From Bicyclus anynana (lineage: Eukaryota; Arthropoda; Insecta; Lepidoptera; Nymphalidae), in contig NC_069093.1 in the NCBI RefSeq assembly GCF_947172395.1, forward strand, positions 13,675,561 to 13,739,560: DNA of 64,000 nucleotides. The letters run 5' to 3'. The number at the start of each line of letters is the position of its first letter. The first letter of the stretch is position 1. This document shows, piece after piece, positions 38,304 to 50,500 of the stretch. The translations under genes and the position numbers were made by a program. The notes under the pieces are model-generated. The model saw only the letters and a list, made by a program, of their open reading frames with translations. It was not told the origin of the DNA and did not search any database.

Positions 38304-39750
38304 GGATTGCGACGCGTCAGGGTATGTACTACATTTTTTTTTTAATTTTTTACAGGTGAGATTTCAATAAGCTACAACTTATGTGCACTTCTTTCCTATC
38401 CCTACACTACTCTATCCCTACGCTTAGTTAGCCTTTTCTAACGGCGGCATTTCCATTTTTTTTTTCACGTGACAACGTCTTACAACGTCAATGGAGCCGG
38501 CTGCACACTCAAAAAAAGATGAAGTCATGCGTCGTTCCCACGCTCTAGGGTTGCCAACTTTTTTTACAAGAAATAAAGTATATTCTGGTCTATGAAGATT
38601 ATTAAACAGTATTTTAGAAAAACAAACATTTTCTTTTGAAAAATGCAAAAATTCCATCAGTATTTTCTTATGACGTTGTCACGTTCAACTATCGTCAGTA
38701 AACCGACTTTACAGACAACCGATTTTTTTTTAAATAAAAGAACACTTTGTGTCATTGTGTCATGACTATAATAGTTAGGCATATGCTGTCGCGACACTTT
38801 TTGTAGAAAAGGATGTGTTCTGCAAAGTTGTAGTACATTGTTTTATTCTAACATCAATAGGTTTTGCAGCGCACGCGATGTAAAGTATATTTTAGGTAAA
38901 AAAATTTACACTTTGGGTTACATTATTGGAGTATTAGGAAAGATACCTAGTTGTTTTGAAACACTCCCCGATAACGTAGCATTCTGCTGGTGAAAGAATT
39001 TTCAAAATCGGATGGTAGTTCCGAAGATTACTCCGTACAAAGGATTGTTACAAAGGAGATGGTCCAAAATTGTATGGAGCCCAGGTCCAGTCATTGTACC
39101 CTGGCGGAAATAAAAGAAGATATTATTTTTAACTATTTTTGATTATACAAATCTACGAAATTATTTTAATTTTTTCGAAATAATATTCATTATCTCCCAA
39201 GAAATGCAACATCAATAAAGGTATTAATGGCGGATAGATGACGTTTTCAATGCATTAATCGATTTGACTTTTGCTGTCAACTGTCATGTCATAGTTGCTC
39301 TATGGGCACCATCTTGTTATAACTCAAAAACTTGGGTTTTTTATTTATTTATTTTTATTTAGTTAGATTTATTCTGTTTAATAAATTTTAATAAATTCTT
39401 TGTATTTTTTAAATTTTAATGATACGGGGTACAAGAGTGGACCTGAAATGACTCCTTAACAAACTTACAAACTTACAAACTTACAAACTACCTCCTTTAA
39501 ATATTAGTATAGATAACATTTAATTATATTAATGTTGTTTATGGGTTAAATAAATGAATAAATGAGTTTGTTTATATTCCAGAGAGAGTAGAGGAAGTAC
39601 GACGCAAGTGTAAACAGCCTAGCTTAAAGAAATAGCGCACCAAACGATCCGTCTTCTATGGTATCACCACAGTGCTGTATGAACTAATGTAACATGGACT
39701 GCAATTGAATGCAATGCAATAGATGTTAATTCTTAAAATGTTAAAATAAA
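38304..39750 (+). other. Rac1 3' UTR with probable intron and poly(A) signal
   Basis: Eighteen bases after the stop, CAGG is followed by GTATGT, a good donor at 38322; TTTATATTCCAG ending at 39582 is a good acceptor. The intron so predicted holds Helitron-like relics (38960-39515) and would leave the UTR continuing at 39583 to AATAAA at 39745-39750. Further AATAAA signals (40305, 42413 region) would give longer UTRs. Inferred from signals only. Confidence 0.5.
38940..39515 (-). mobile_element. Lep1-like Helitron, interrupted
   Basis: CCGATAACGTAGCATTCTGC and TTTTCAAAATCGGATGGTAG match the family interior; the terminal ACCTCCTTTAAATATTAGTA lies 400 bases further on, so the copy is split by unrelated AT-rich DNA that includes ACTTACAA units (39461-39490). 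Confidence 0.5.
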
Positions 39751-42700
39751 TACGCGTCATTTATTACGTCAAATGGGTTGGTGTGAGTGAGCTCCGTATT
39801 TGTAAACGCTTTTGTATAATCTGTGGAGTGACAGCTGACGTTTGACAGTTGTCTATGGTTAAGTGACATCTCTGTTTATGGGAACATACTGGTCAGGTTT
39901 TTTTATCGAGTTGTAATTCATAATTATTGATATTTGGGTGCTTTTTCTATCGCGACTTGTATTCAAAATATTAAAAATACATTCCTACACTCTTGCTTGA
40001 ACACCTAACGTCGCCATTTTTGTTGATCCATCGACGGCAGATTAAAAAATATATGTATTATATTTCCCCCCACTTTTGGTGCGTTGGTGTTTTCGAAATG
40101 TGGAATTGTTGAAATTTTTTGTGTTAGACAGAGATTATATTTTTCGATTTATTATTATTATTATTATTATTATTGCTTATTTTGTTCCCAATTTGATTGA
40201 TTGTTGTATTTCATTATTAGGTGTCTGTAAGTACATACACAGTATTCGCTAAAAATGTTTTATATAAATATTTAAACTTTCGTATACTGTATGTAATGTG
40301 TATTAATAAATGTTTTACAATACTATATCAATATTTGTATGGTAACACTGTCTAGTTGACTAAATTTGCATTTCAATGTAATGAAAAGAGTGATCGTTTT
40401 ATGTGTAACTTAACAACTATCAACGAATAACTTTTATCATAGTGTCTATATATGTCCGACTAAACAAAATTCGAAAAATCCGCATTTAACAAAAAAAAAA
40501 CAAGTTCCATTTTCAAAAAATATGCATTGAAAAGCAAAGTTAACTAATCTGACGGTACTTTTTATGTTAAAAGTTATGTAGAGGTATTACGATTTCTTTT
40601 TTTTTTTAAATTATGGAAATCAACTGCTTATTAAATAAATTGGATATTAACAACGTTGATTTTATCTTAAGTAATGTTTTTTATGTAATCAATAGGCACA
40701 AAGTAGCAGTAAAAATTATCGTTGCCAACATATTTTATGTGTTTTAATGTTATTAATAAATTATTAGGCTACCCGCGTTTCACTTGTAAAATCTACGCCC
40801 ATTGACCTCTTATAATAAAAGGACGCACAATCATGTAGAAAATTTCACTTGAAAAATGGTGAATTTTGCTTTGACAGTTTTAGAATTATTGGTAAAGAAA
40901 ATTGTACCTATAGTCCAATATTCAGTAAAATCCCAAATTCAGAGCGAATTCAACCTTAAAGATTGAGTTTAAGGTTGAATTTGCAAATGTGACTACTTGA
41001 ATTGAGTGCCAAGAAGTTGTGCTTAGCACTCATTGAATTTTGGTCGGTGATTGTGCATCCACTTTTTAATAGGTGATCGATGTCTACACCCAATACTTTA
41101 GCACCCGTGAAATGCGTTATACATATCGAAGTTTAGCTAGAGGACAGTTGAATGCAATTTAAATAATTAAATAATAAATTGTTTTGATGATAAATTGTAC
41201 ATTAAATGATGGTTTTACTGATTAATTGCATTGATTAATTTGTTCACGATTTTGTTTGGATCGATTTGTTTATTGCATCAAATGAGGGTAACTTTGAATT
41301 TCAGCACAAAAATATGTGTAAGTGTTATATTATGAATTATGCCAGTGTTTTGTATGATATATGTCATTTTAATTTTTGTATTGTATGGTTAAATAGTGAT
41401 GGCTAAAATAGTGGCTGTAAAATAATAGAATTTTTAAATTAATTATTCGACTGGGCATTCAATTTTTATTTAAAATTAATAAGTATCAGTATTACACAGA
41501 AAAGCATTTAAACCAATTAAGTTTTACTGAAAATCAAAGTTACCTTGTGTTTTTTTTAGTATTTTATTTTTTAATTTTCAACAATGTCCTTATTATCATC
41601 AAACAAGCTGTAATATTCAAGTCTTATTAAAACTTCTAAAGGTTACTGTGAAATGCCGCACAATTATTAATTTAAGCAACTTTGACCAAGTTGGGACTTT
41701 TCTGATTGGTCGCTTAGTCCTTGGGAGACATTTTTCGTAAAAAGAAAGTGTGATAAATGGGTTTAGCCTTTAATTGACGAACACGGCCTTTTATTAGTTT
41801 TTATATTACGCCTAAATAACATTTTAATTGTCCACGCGACACTTGTACTGATGTTTCGATTGCTTTTGAACTGTTACAGCGTCTCCACATTACCATATTT
41901 TATATCATAATGGGACACTGTTGTCCCATTTGCATGTCCCTCGATATATGATGGTATAGTGTGGAAACGCCCTTAGAAATAAGTTAATTACTGTCTAAAT
42001 CCACTCCTAAAATAAGTAATAGTACACGTAAAAACGCTAAGGAATGTGCAATTGTTATTGCTTTGTACTATCGACATCGATGCCATAGACAATTTTTACT
42101 TATTGAAAATGAAATATTTGAAAATGGAATCTTAGCCGCTTCGTTATATTTTATTTTTTTCGTAAGCATAAACAATTGCACAAAATAGGTAAATAGCTGG
42201 TAAGGTTTTAATGTATTGTTCAGATGCAAATATTTAGAAGAAACGGCGTGTAAATAACGGTAATTTTAGTATGATTAAAAAAAAAAAACTAAAATGTAAG
42301 TGATCGGGCCATTTACTATGGCGTTGCATTTTTTATATCCTAGGAATCATATAATAGGGAGCTTCGATCACATTTTTTATACATATTAGTTAGTATGTGT
42401 ATTTGCTATCATTAATAAAGGAATTATTACTTTAATATCTATTAAACCTTTCATTACTTGTGCGCTAACTAGTACCTATGTCAATAACCTGTATTTTATT
42501 AAGTGGTGTCCTGAAATATAATAAACATATTTTTCTATGAACATTTCAAAATGAGAATCTATTGGAACAGTTTTAAAAGTTTCTGTACAATAACCGAGCA
42601 CTTCCAGAAAGAACTTGTAACTTAATGGAAAAAAAAATAATTATCGATAACATAAGGTATGCTTAACAACACTAGAGGTTTTATTTTTTAAATGTGATTT

Positions 42701-42820
42701 TATTAAGTTACGGAAGTGCTAGAACCCAGTCTCTCAAACTATCTTTACATACATTGCGTCAAAGAAAAAATAATGTGTGTCCATGATTTGTCTAAATGAT
42801 TTAAATCTTTAGTTATGTTA
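39751..42820. other. Rac1 distal 3' UTR or intergenic DNA
   Basis: Very AT-rich, no gene. Holds a (TTA)n run at 40148-40174, a 14-bp perfect hairpin AATTCAACCTTAAA (40947-40960 with 40968-40981), and many AATAAA words. Common SINEs and Helitrons are conspicuously absent, which would fit a long transcribed UTR. Confidence 0.4.
41879..41970. mobile_element. Small palindromic element
   Basis: GCGTCTCCACATTACCATAT and the complement of TGATGGTATAGTGTGGAAAC plus GC form arms of about 30 bases, with an inner palindrome GGGACACTGTTGTCCC. 92 bp in all. Confidence 0.6.
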
Positions 42821-43180
42821 GTCGGGGATCCGTAGAACAATTTTTACAACTGATTACTATCAAGTTAATTTTTTGTGAGTAGCTTCATCTCGATCAGACG
42901 ATCAACTTTTTTATTCACGAAAATTCTTGATTCTGGTAGCTAACTGAGTTACCAGGAAATAAAATTTCGAACGAGATAATTTACCACGGAATTTGTAGGA
43001 CATTATGGCTGTTAAGTTGTATAACTATTAATTAAGCAACAGTTTATATCCTGGTAAATCAGTTAACTACCAGAATCAAGAATTTTCGTAAATGAAAAAG
43101 TTTATCTTCTTATCGAGATAAAGCTACTCAAGAAAACTTGATAGTAATCAGTTGTACAAAATATTCTACAGATCCCTGAC
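42821..43180. mobile_element. Fold-back element, about 130-base arms
   Basis: GTCGGGGATCCGTAGAACAA at the left and CTACAGATCCCTGAC at the right pair, and so do CTGATTACTATCAAGTTAAT, TTCACGAAAATTCTTGATTC and TCTGGTAGCTAACTGA with their partners (43050-43165). The centre, TTGTAGGACATTATGGCTGT, recurs at 33880-33930. Confidence 0.8.
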
Positions 43181-43820
43181 TGTCTTGTATGACTGGGTAA
43201 AAACTAGTACAATCAACACAACTTCTGAAACAGTGCAAATCATTATCTTGTATTATTATTAATCAAAAATGTGTAGAAAAAAAAAATATTATTCGACCAA
43301 TATAGTTTCAATTGTTTAAGGTGAAATATATTTAACGCTATAATAATATTTTCTGAAAAATTTTAGTGTTTTATTTTAGGTTTTAAAATGGTGTTGTGTC
43401 TTTCACTGTACATGTATTTGTAGCGTTGTTTATTTCGATTATGGCATCATTATAACCTCAAAGGAAAACGAACCTAATGACCTTTGTTTTAAAGTCTGAA
43501 TTTATCTACAAAACCTATCTCTCATTTTCATTTGGTAATGGTCTTAATGTCATTTGTGTAAGGGGCTGTCAATTTTAGTTCAGGTTTTAGTTTCGGGACT
43601 TTTTTCGTGGCTCTGAGTCTATGTAGTATATTATACAGAGCTACAGCCTACAGCTACGAAGGCAATGCTAAAACCGGACATACACGAACAGCTTGAAGTA
43701 TCTATTCTGGGTCGACTGCTTCAAGCTGCGACTGCATAGCATACCATCGAGCAGTTATCAATGCCAGTTTTAAGCTGTTGCCTCTAACTGCAAGAGCGGT
43801 CCAAGCATCGATCGCAGATC

Positions 43821-44095
43821 GTTAGATGGGCCTCAAAGCGTCGCGGAATTGTCATTGGTTTTGCACATTGAGTACGTCATCACTCGTAACACTATTCTCT
43901 TTATTCATGTTGTGGCTTGTGTTTTTACACTCCCAAAATGAACACGAAGGCATAATTAAGGGTTTAAAATGAGAAAAAAACAGTAAATATTTTCTTAAGT
44001 CCACGTCCACTCACAGCATGCTCTTGTTACGTACTAAGATAAGATGTGCGTGCACGTCTTTGGGGAATGACATAATATGGAGAGGCCCATCTAAC
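43821..44095. mobile_element. MITE with 14-bp perfect TIRs
   Basis: GTTAGATGGGCCTC (43821-43834) and GAGGCCCATCTAAC (44082-44095) are perfect inverted repeats bounding 275 bp with no coding frame. No clear target duplication. Confidence 0.6.
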
Positions 44096-45895
44096 TATTT
44101 ATACTGATGGGTCCACGTATGTCGATTACTGACTAACTGCTCCAACTGCTTGTGATGATGACGCAAAAATTATGTACATTGAAAGATCAATACGTATTCT
44201 GATTTAACATAAATGTGTAGTGAAAAGCTTCTGTATGTTAGCGCATATATACATTTTAGTCGAAATTTATTTTCCACTAGCGTCTACTGTAACTGACGGA
44301 ACATTTATTGGTGTTAGCTTTTATTGTTATGTCATTGTTACTAATGCATTCTGTACACGATCGTGTCGTTGCGTCTATCTAACCATAATACCCGCTCTAA
44401 GTTCTCGTGCGAATCGCGCGCGAATCCGTTATCACAAAAGATGGAAATATATTATTATAGTCCAGTAATATCAGGGTGGCCTATGGCTAAAAATGACAAT
44501 TTTTAGTTGACCGATAGTTGGACGACTTTTTAATTGTCTGTGGTATAGTTGGACGATTTAGTTGGGCTGTCATACATCGCTATACCTGTTCTATAATCGG
44601 CCGATCAAGTCGGCCAGCTAAAAGTTGTAAGTAAGTGGGGGCTCTTAGATTTAATCTGGGGGAAAATTCCTACTGAGCTGATTTTTGTATACACCTTTAT
44701 TATGGTGTTATTATGAAGATGTGAAAAATCGACGATCGATATCGTGCCGGCTTAAATAGTTACAAAGGTCAAAAGGTAGTAGTTTAAAATACCTAAAATT
44801 ACTGGACTATGTTAATGAGAACAGCACATAGAGGTTTCGCGACATTTTCGTGCGATGTTCTTCGGTTTTTGCTCCGTTACAAAGGATTCGCGAATCAGAT
44901 TCGAGTGTAAAGCAGATGAGATATTTTGCGAGCGCCACAGTTGGCGTCGGATTCTCACGACGTTTTGGAGCTGTCTTAAGACTTTGAAAACATTGCATAA
45001 GTAAAACAATATTCTGTCGATTAGCAAAGCCAAATGTCGACAAAAATTTGGCAAAAGAGATTAAACAACGATCATGAATTACCAAAATGAAACTTCTACA
45101 AGGAAATTTTAAATTAGTAACGAATTAGCAGCGCCTCTGTTTCTGCAAATGATTATGGGCAATAGTCATCACATAACATTGGGTGACACGGCATAACGGT
45201 TTTCGTGTCAAAAAAGCAATAAACACACACACACACATGCTTTTCTGCATTCAAACACTTGCAAAAAGCAAGTTTTTACTTAAAAATATCTAAGCAATGT
45301 ATGTATGATGAGAAATTAATGTATAAATTAATGTATGAGCAAACCTTTATTACAATACAAATATAAAAGGTTCCAATGATTGCCGATATAAATGTATTAA
45401 AGAAATTGTATACTTTTATCTTGATATCTTTCAAGGTCACGATAAAATGGTCACTGGGACATACAGATAAGAACAAGCGCTTTTTATCCACAATTTTTGA
45501 GCAATATTCAATGTTGTTTTTAATGGTGATGTTGAGAATAACTTTGCTTTACGAGTAAAACCGAGGGATATAATCGAGGCTTATAAATCGCAATTTAATT
45601 TTAGACTGCGTCGTGAATAAACATTTAAATAAATACTACAATCAAAGTAAATGCGTCGAATAATTATGACGTCAGTAAGCCCAAAATGTGCATACGACAC
45701 ATCTCGAGAAGAGTCAAATGTCGACCAATAGTGCCGAAATCTATCGCTGTCTCTGTTGTCCCATCGGATCGAAAGAGAGAGCGATATTTTCGATTGAGTT
45801 TGAGTGGTTTTGGTAGACGGGACGACAAGAACACGTGTCCGCTTTTATTCGTAACCGCTTGTACAGTGTGCCTAGTGGGAGTTTTCAATATTTTC
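44096..45895. other. Intergenic stretch
   Basis: No gene recognised. Includes a short (AC)n at 45224-45237 and a GTTGGACGA-rich patch at 44505-44570. Confidence 0.35.
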
Positions 45896-46017
45896 ATACT
45901 GTTATTATCACGTTGACGTAAACGCAAATTTATATGGAATTGCAACAGTTGTCCACTAGATGGCGTTGTTTTAATTCCTTAGAAATTCGCGTTTACGTTA
46001 CGTGACAGTAACAGTAT
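45896..46017. mobile_element. Small TIR element carrying a CTCF-like site
   Basis: ATACTGTTATTATCACGTTG at the left and the complement of TACGTGACAGTAACAGTAT at the right give TIRs of about 36 bases (both include GTAAACGC). In the centre CCACTAGATGGCG (45953-45965) matches the core of the CTCF motif as known in vertebrates and flies. Confidence 0.6.
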
Positions 46018-46855
46018 CAAACTGCCACTAGGCCCTCTGTTCGTTTTATACGAAACGTCAATGTATTGTATGTGGTAAATACCTACGCCGAACGTCAAAA
46101 CTGGATGGATACTTCTTCCAAATATTGTGAAGCCTCTGAATAATTCCAAATATATTTATATTAACTGTTCAAGATGCTGGTTTTATTTTAACATGTACAC
46201 GCTAATAAATAAATATTGTTTAACCGCCTTCTGAAAACTGTTTTATTTGACAGTTTATTCTTGAATTTTTTCTTTGTCACTTGGAGTATAGTCGGATGCA
46301 ATATTTGTGACGTCTCCGAAATAAGGTGCGGTTGCAGGTCATACAAATATCAAATCGCGCAAGGGGACCTCCCGCCGCGCCCCTGTGTTACCGGCGATAC
46401 CTAAAATCTTGTATAACGCAGCTTAGCGCACGATGTTCGGAAACGTCAAAAACATTTCATCCGACTAAGAAAGTGACAAAAAATATTTTTAGATCAACAC
46501 TTAACAAAAGGTGGCTAACCAAGCCAATAAGTAAATCTAAGAAATACTTTACTCTGATATACATAGAACCTGAATGCTTAAAGATAGATTTAAGCGAACG
46601 AATGAACAAAGAGCTATTCTTATTCTTTTATTGTAATTGAAAACCAATTTTGAATGTTTACAGTTTGCACCATAAGTGTGAACTTGAAAGTTGGCCGGAT
46701 TGCCTTCAAACATTGTCCTTAAAGGTTACTTAGTTATACAGGCAATATATCCGGTTTACCTCACTAAGAACCCTGTCGATATAATCCGCGGTGTAATATT
46801 CACAGGTTAATTTCTATATTGCCAGTGGCGTGCACAAGAGTTTTGACTAAGGTAA

Positions 46856-46935
46856 AATTCAAAATTCATTTATTTCAATTAGGCTTAGTTTACAAGCACT
46901 TTTGAAAGGTCAGGATTATGTCATAATTTATTTTA
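46856..46935 (-). mobile_element. LINE 3' UTR fragment
   Basis: AAAATTCATTTATTTCAATT, AGGCTTAGTTTACAAGCACT and TTTGAAAGGTCA are the reverse complement of the LINE tail at 62800-62880. Confidence 0.6.
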
Positions 46936-47404
46936 ATCTAATGGTGGCGATAATAGTCGCAAACTTAAAATTAAAGTTACGAGGGTTCCAAACGCGCCTT
47001 GGTCCGAGAAGAGTCCACAACAAACTCAGCCAAGGTTTATTTTAGAGTTTGAAGTTGTCGATTTTATATAATGTAGGTAGGTACCTACATTATATGCTAG
47101 TGAAATGTCTTAAAAGTAGACAGTACACTCGGCCGTACATTTACGATTTTAAAAATATAAATACAAGTATAGTGCGTATTATCAAATCCTATCTACGAAT
47201 AACGCAATCAAAACAATTAATTGTTCTCTAACCCAGATAACAATTAAGGAGATAAAGTAACTACCTACGTAAATATTTTAACTGTTTCTTTGTCACGTTC
47301 GCTGTACTAAGTCCAAATGCGCAAAATAGTATGACGGATCAAGTTATACTGGTCACTATATACAAATAGGAACACAAAACAGAACATTGCTGTATCTGTA
47401 CTGT

Positions 47405-47562
47405 AATCGTTACTTTGTCTTGTCAGTCGTTAGTGAAGCGCTGCCAGTGAGCAGTCCACTGCGTCTACGCATTTCGTTCGTGGAAATTAGGAAAGATCAA
47501 TTAAAAAGTGCACCAATCGAATTTCGATTTAATAACGATTGTGATAAAATCTATTTTTCAAC
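47405..47562 (+). promoter_or_regulatory. DPYD 5' UTR and possible initiator
   Basis: TCAGTC at 47423-47428 fits the arthropod initiator TCAKTY; no TATA box is evident about 30 bases upstream. An in-frame TAA (47545-47547) precedes the start, and TTCAACATG is an acceptable insect translation context. The start site is a guess without transcript data. Confidence 0.3.
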
Positions 47563-50500
47563 ATGTCGAAAGTTTTGTTGAGTCGTGAGCTGCCTGACAT
47601 CGAGGTCAGTGGATATGTTTTATAGTGTAACAACTTTTACGATTATGAAGGGATTTGTTTGTTGTTATCAAGGTATTTGCCAGTGATATCTTTATCAAGG
47701 CACAGAATCAATATTGATCGCGATAAATGTTATTTTTTTTCATTCATCCCAAATTACCTACATACCTACTTGTTGGGCTCATGTTGTAACTTTAAGGATG
47801 AAGGGCCTTAACTTCAATGTAAAATTGACTTTTTATTTCGTTTGTGCGACACAGTAGGAAGTAGTTGGTCAGTGTTTGTTTTATTTTGTAATTAAGTACC
47901 TATACAATGTCTTATGCCTTCTTAACAACAGTCAATTCGTAAATAAAATGAAGCAATATATTGATAGTATAACGACCCATTAATTTAAATATTTTTATAT
48001 CTTATTTAGATACCAGAGTCACCTATTTATTGGGTACCCAATACATACCTATAAATATTCCTTCCAATAAAGATGGCCTAATAATGCAAGGCCAAAAATA
48101 TTTACATTTTTTTATCTTTAAAGATACAATATACGTCAAAAGGCCAAAAGATCGAATCTTATCTCTCTATGTTTGGTAACTAAATCTCTATCGTTAAGTA
48201 GATTGTTAACCGAGGACACAAACCGCATTTTTCTGCCCGGCTGTTTTATTGCATTGAATATTCGGTTAAATATCAAGGTAGGTAGGTAATTTAACTAGAT
48301 AACTAACCTTATGACATGTCTCAAATAAGTTGGCGTCTATACTCCATTACTCCATCCTTTCTTGATGAATACTGTTTACTAACAAAGAAATTAGAAATGA
48401 AGGTAGAAAACGCATGTCATTTCATAACTTATTTATTTTAAATTATGTATGATTTGTTTTAAATGTTTTTTCTAAGCTTATTATTCTAATTTATTTTCAT
48501 TTATTAAAGAACAAGTTAATTATAATTATTATTACATAGTTGTGAAATGACTAGTGATTTATACCCTCATTTGTAATTTGTTTGTTGGTAAACAGTACTC
48601 ATCAAGAAAGGTTGTAGTAAAGGTAGGTGAACATATATACCTACTTGTACTTAATCCATAGTCACTAATTAAGTTACATACGCGGTACGTGTAAGTAGTG
48701 GTAGCTCTTAACCGGTAGGACATGGGTTCGATCCCATAAAAATAGTATATAGCAGCTAAATCTTTCTATACAGGATGCTAGAGACTTCATAACTAATATT
48801 TATTTAACTAAAAAATAAAAACTTTTTTGTTTTTATACAAAGTAATTCATATAATTCCGACTATCTATGCTTGGCAACTTCGTAACACTCCCGTTGGTCC
48901 GCGCGGGCTAGGAGGCGTGTAGTGATGAATGAAACACCCATGACAGATGCACCTCGCTTCCCCGAACGCAAGATTTCACATCCGCGCAGTCTTCCCCCCC
49001 GTCGCCCGCATATCGTGGGAGTGTCATCAACAAACTTGCCAGACTATAATATACGCCTATAACTATCCTTGCATTTTGAAATTTTAAAGTTTGGCACGTC
49101 ATAATTATAAGAATGCGTTTGACACACACATTTTAAGATCTATTTACAAAATAAATATTATTTACTCCGAAAATATTATTTTCTTTGAACATTTTAAATT
49201 TAATTTTCGGTAAAAAAATATAACCCTTTAGGTAGATAAGGGAAATACTCCCCAGCACCCTGTTTATGTATATAATCTTCCTAACTAACTAAAGAGCATA
49301 AAATACCTGTTTAGTGCGTAGGTAGGTACAGCTCTTTCTAAGTTAAGCAGTTAAGTAGATTCTTGAATAAATACAAATTAGGTTTGTAAAATGAATTATA
49401 TTTAAATGTACCTACGTATCTACCTAACACTCATTTGATCTTATGTTACAGAATTTACTGATATTAAACCCGAAGATCAAACCGTACAGTAACTTGGTAC
49501 CGTCCGCACAGACCAAAAAGAACAAACAGCACTGGAAAAGGAACGCCGACAGAAAATGTGGAGTGAGTACAAAAATTTTAATTAAAAAAATACAACCGAA
49601 CGACTTCAAAACCTAAAAACGTACCCACTAAACTAAAAAGCGAAAAATAACATCATAATATGTTCTACCTGCTGATCATTATGAAGGCGGTACTCACCTC
49701 CTCAAGGAGGAGGAGGTTCTCACCTCCTCCTTTTTGAAGTCGGTTAAAAATACTAAATAAATAATCCATGCTATGCATGCATATGCATTATAAATCGCGT
49801 AAGCTTAAGCACTTAAGTATTTCGGTTTGTTAACTTTTTAAAGCGAAATCGCTGAACCGGTAAATCTTTACTAATATTATAAAGCTGAAGAGTTTGTTTG
49901 TTCGATTGAATGCTGAAAAATGATAATATCAGAAATTACTGGTCCGATTTGAAAAACTTTCAGTGTTAGTTAGCCCATATCGAAGAAGGCTATAAGCAAT
50001 ATATTATGCCCGTTTTCCTACGGGAACCCGCGCGGCGTCAGCTAGTAACTTATAATATTTGAAACACACATTCGCTGTTAAGGTAGCTTTCCATTGGTGA
50101 AAGAATTTTTAAAATGGGTCCTGTAGTTTCGAAGCCTATTGGAAATAAACAAACCTTTTTGTAATATTAGCCTAGATAGTTACGAGTATATTCCATAGTA
50201 TATGTTTTTGTATATATCCGTATGTTTTTTTTACATATCTATTCATTTATTTTAATTGTCTTTTAAATTTTTTGTCCAGACATGTCCAACTTTAGAGAGA
50301 AACTTCGACGACATTAAGCACACGACCCTGTCGGAGCGCGGCGCGTTGAAGGAGGCTGCCAGATGTCTGAAGTGCGCAGACGCTCCTTGCCAGAAGTCCT
50401 GCCCTACGCAGATCGACGTCAAGAGCTTTATCACGAGCATCGCTAATAAGGTCAGTTCAAATAATTGAATACAACAAACGGAGTTTTCCTAAGATGGACT

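Noticed and set aside
45664..45945. Overlapping open frames on both strands (76 and 93 codons) upstream of DPYD
   Set aside because: No domain, signal or homologue recognised, and neither has good start context; likely chance frames in intergenic DNA.
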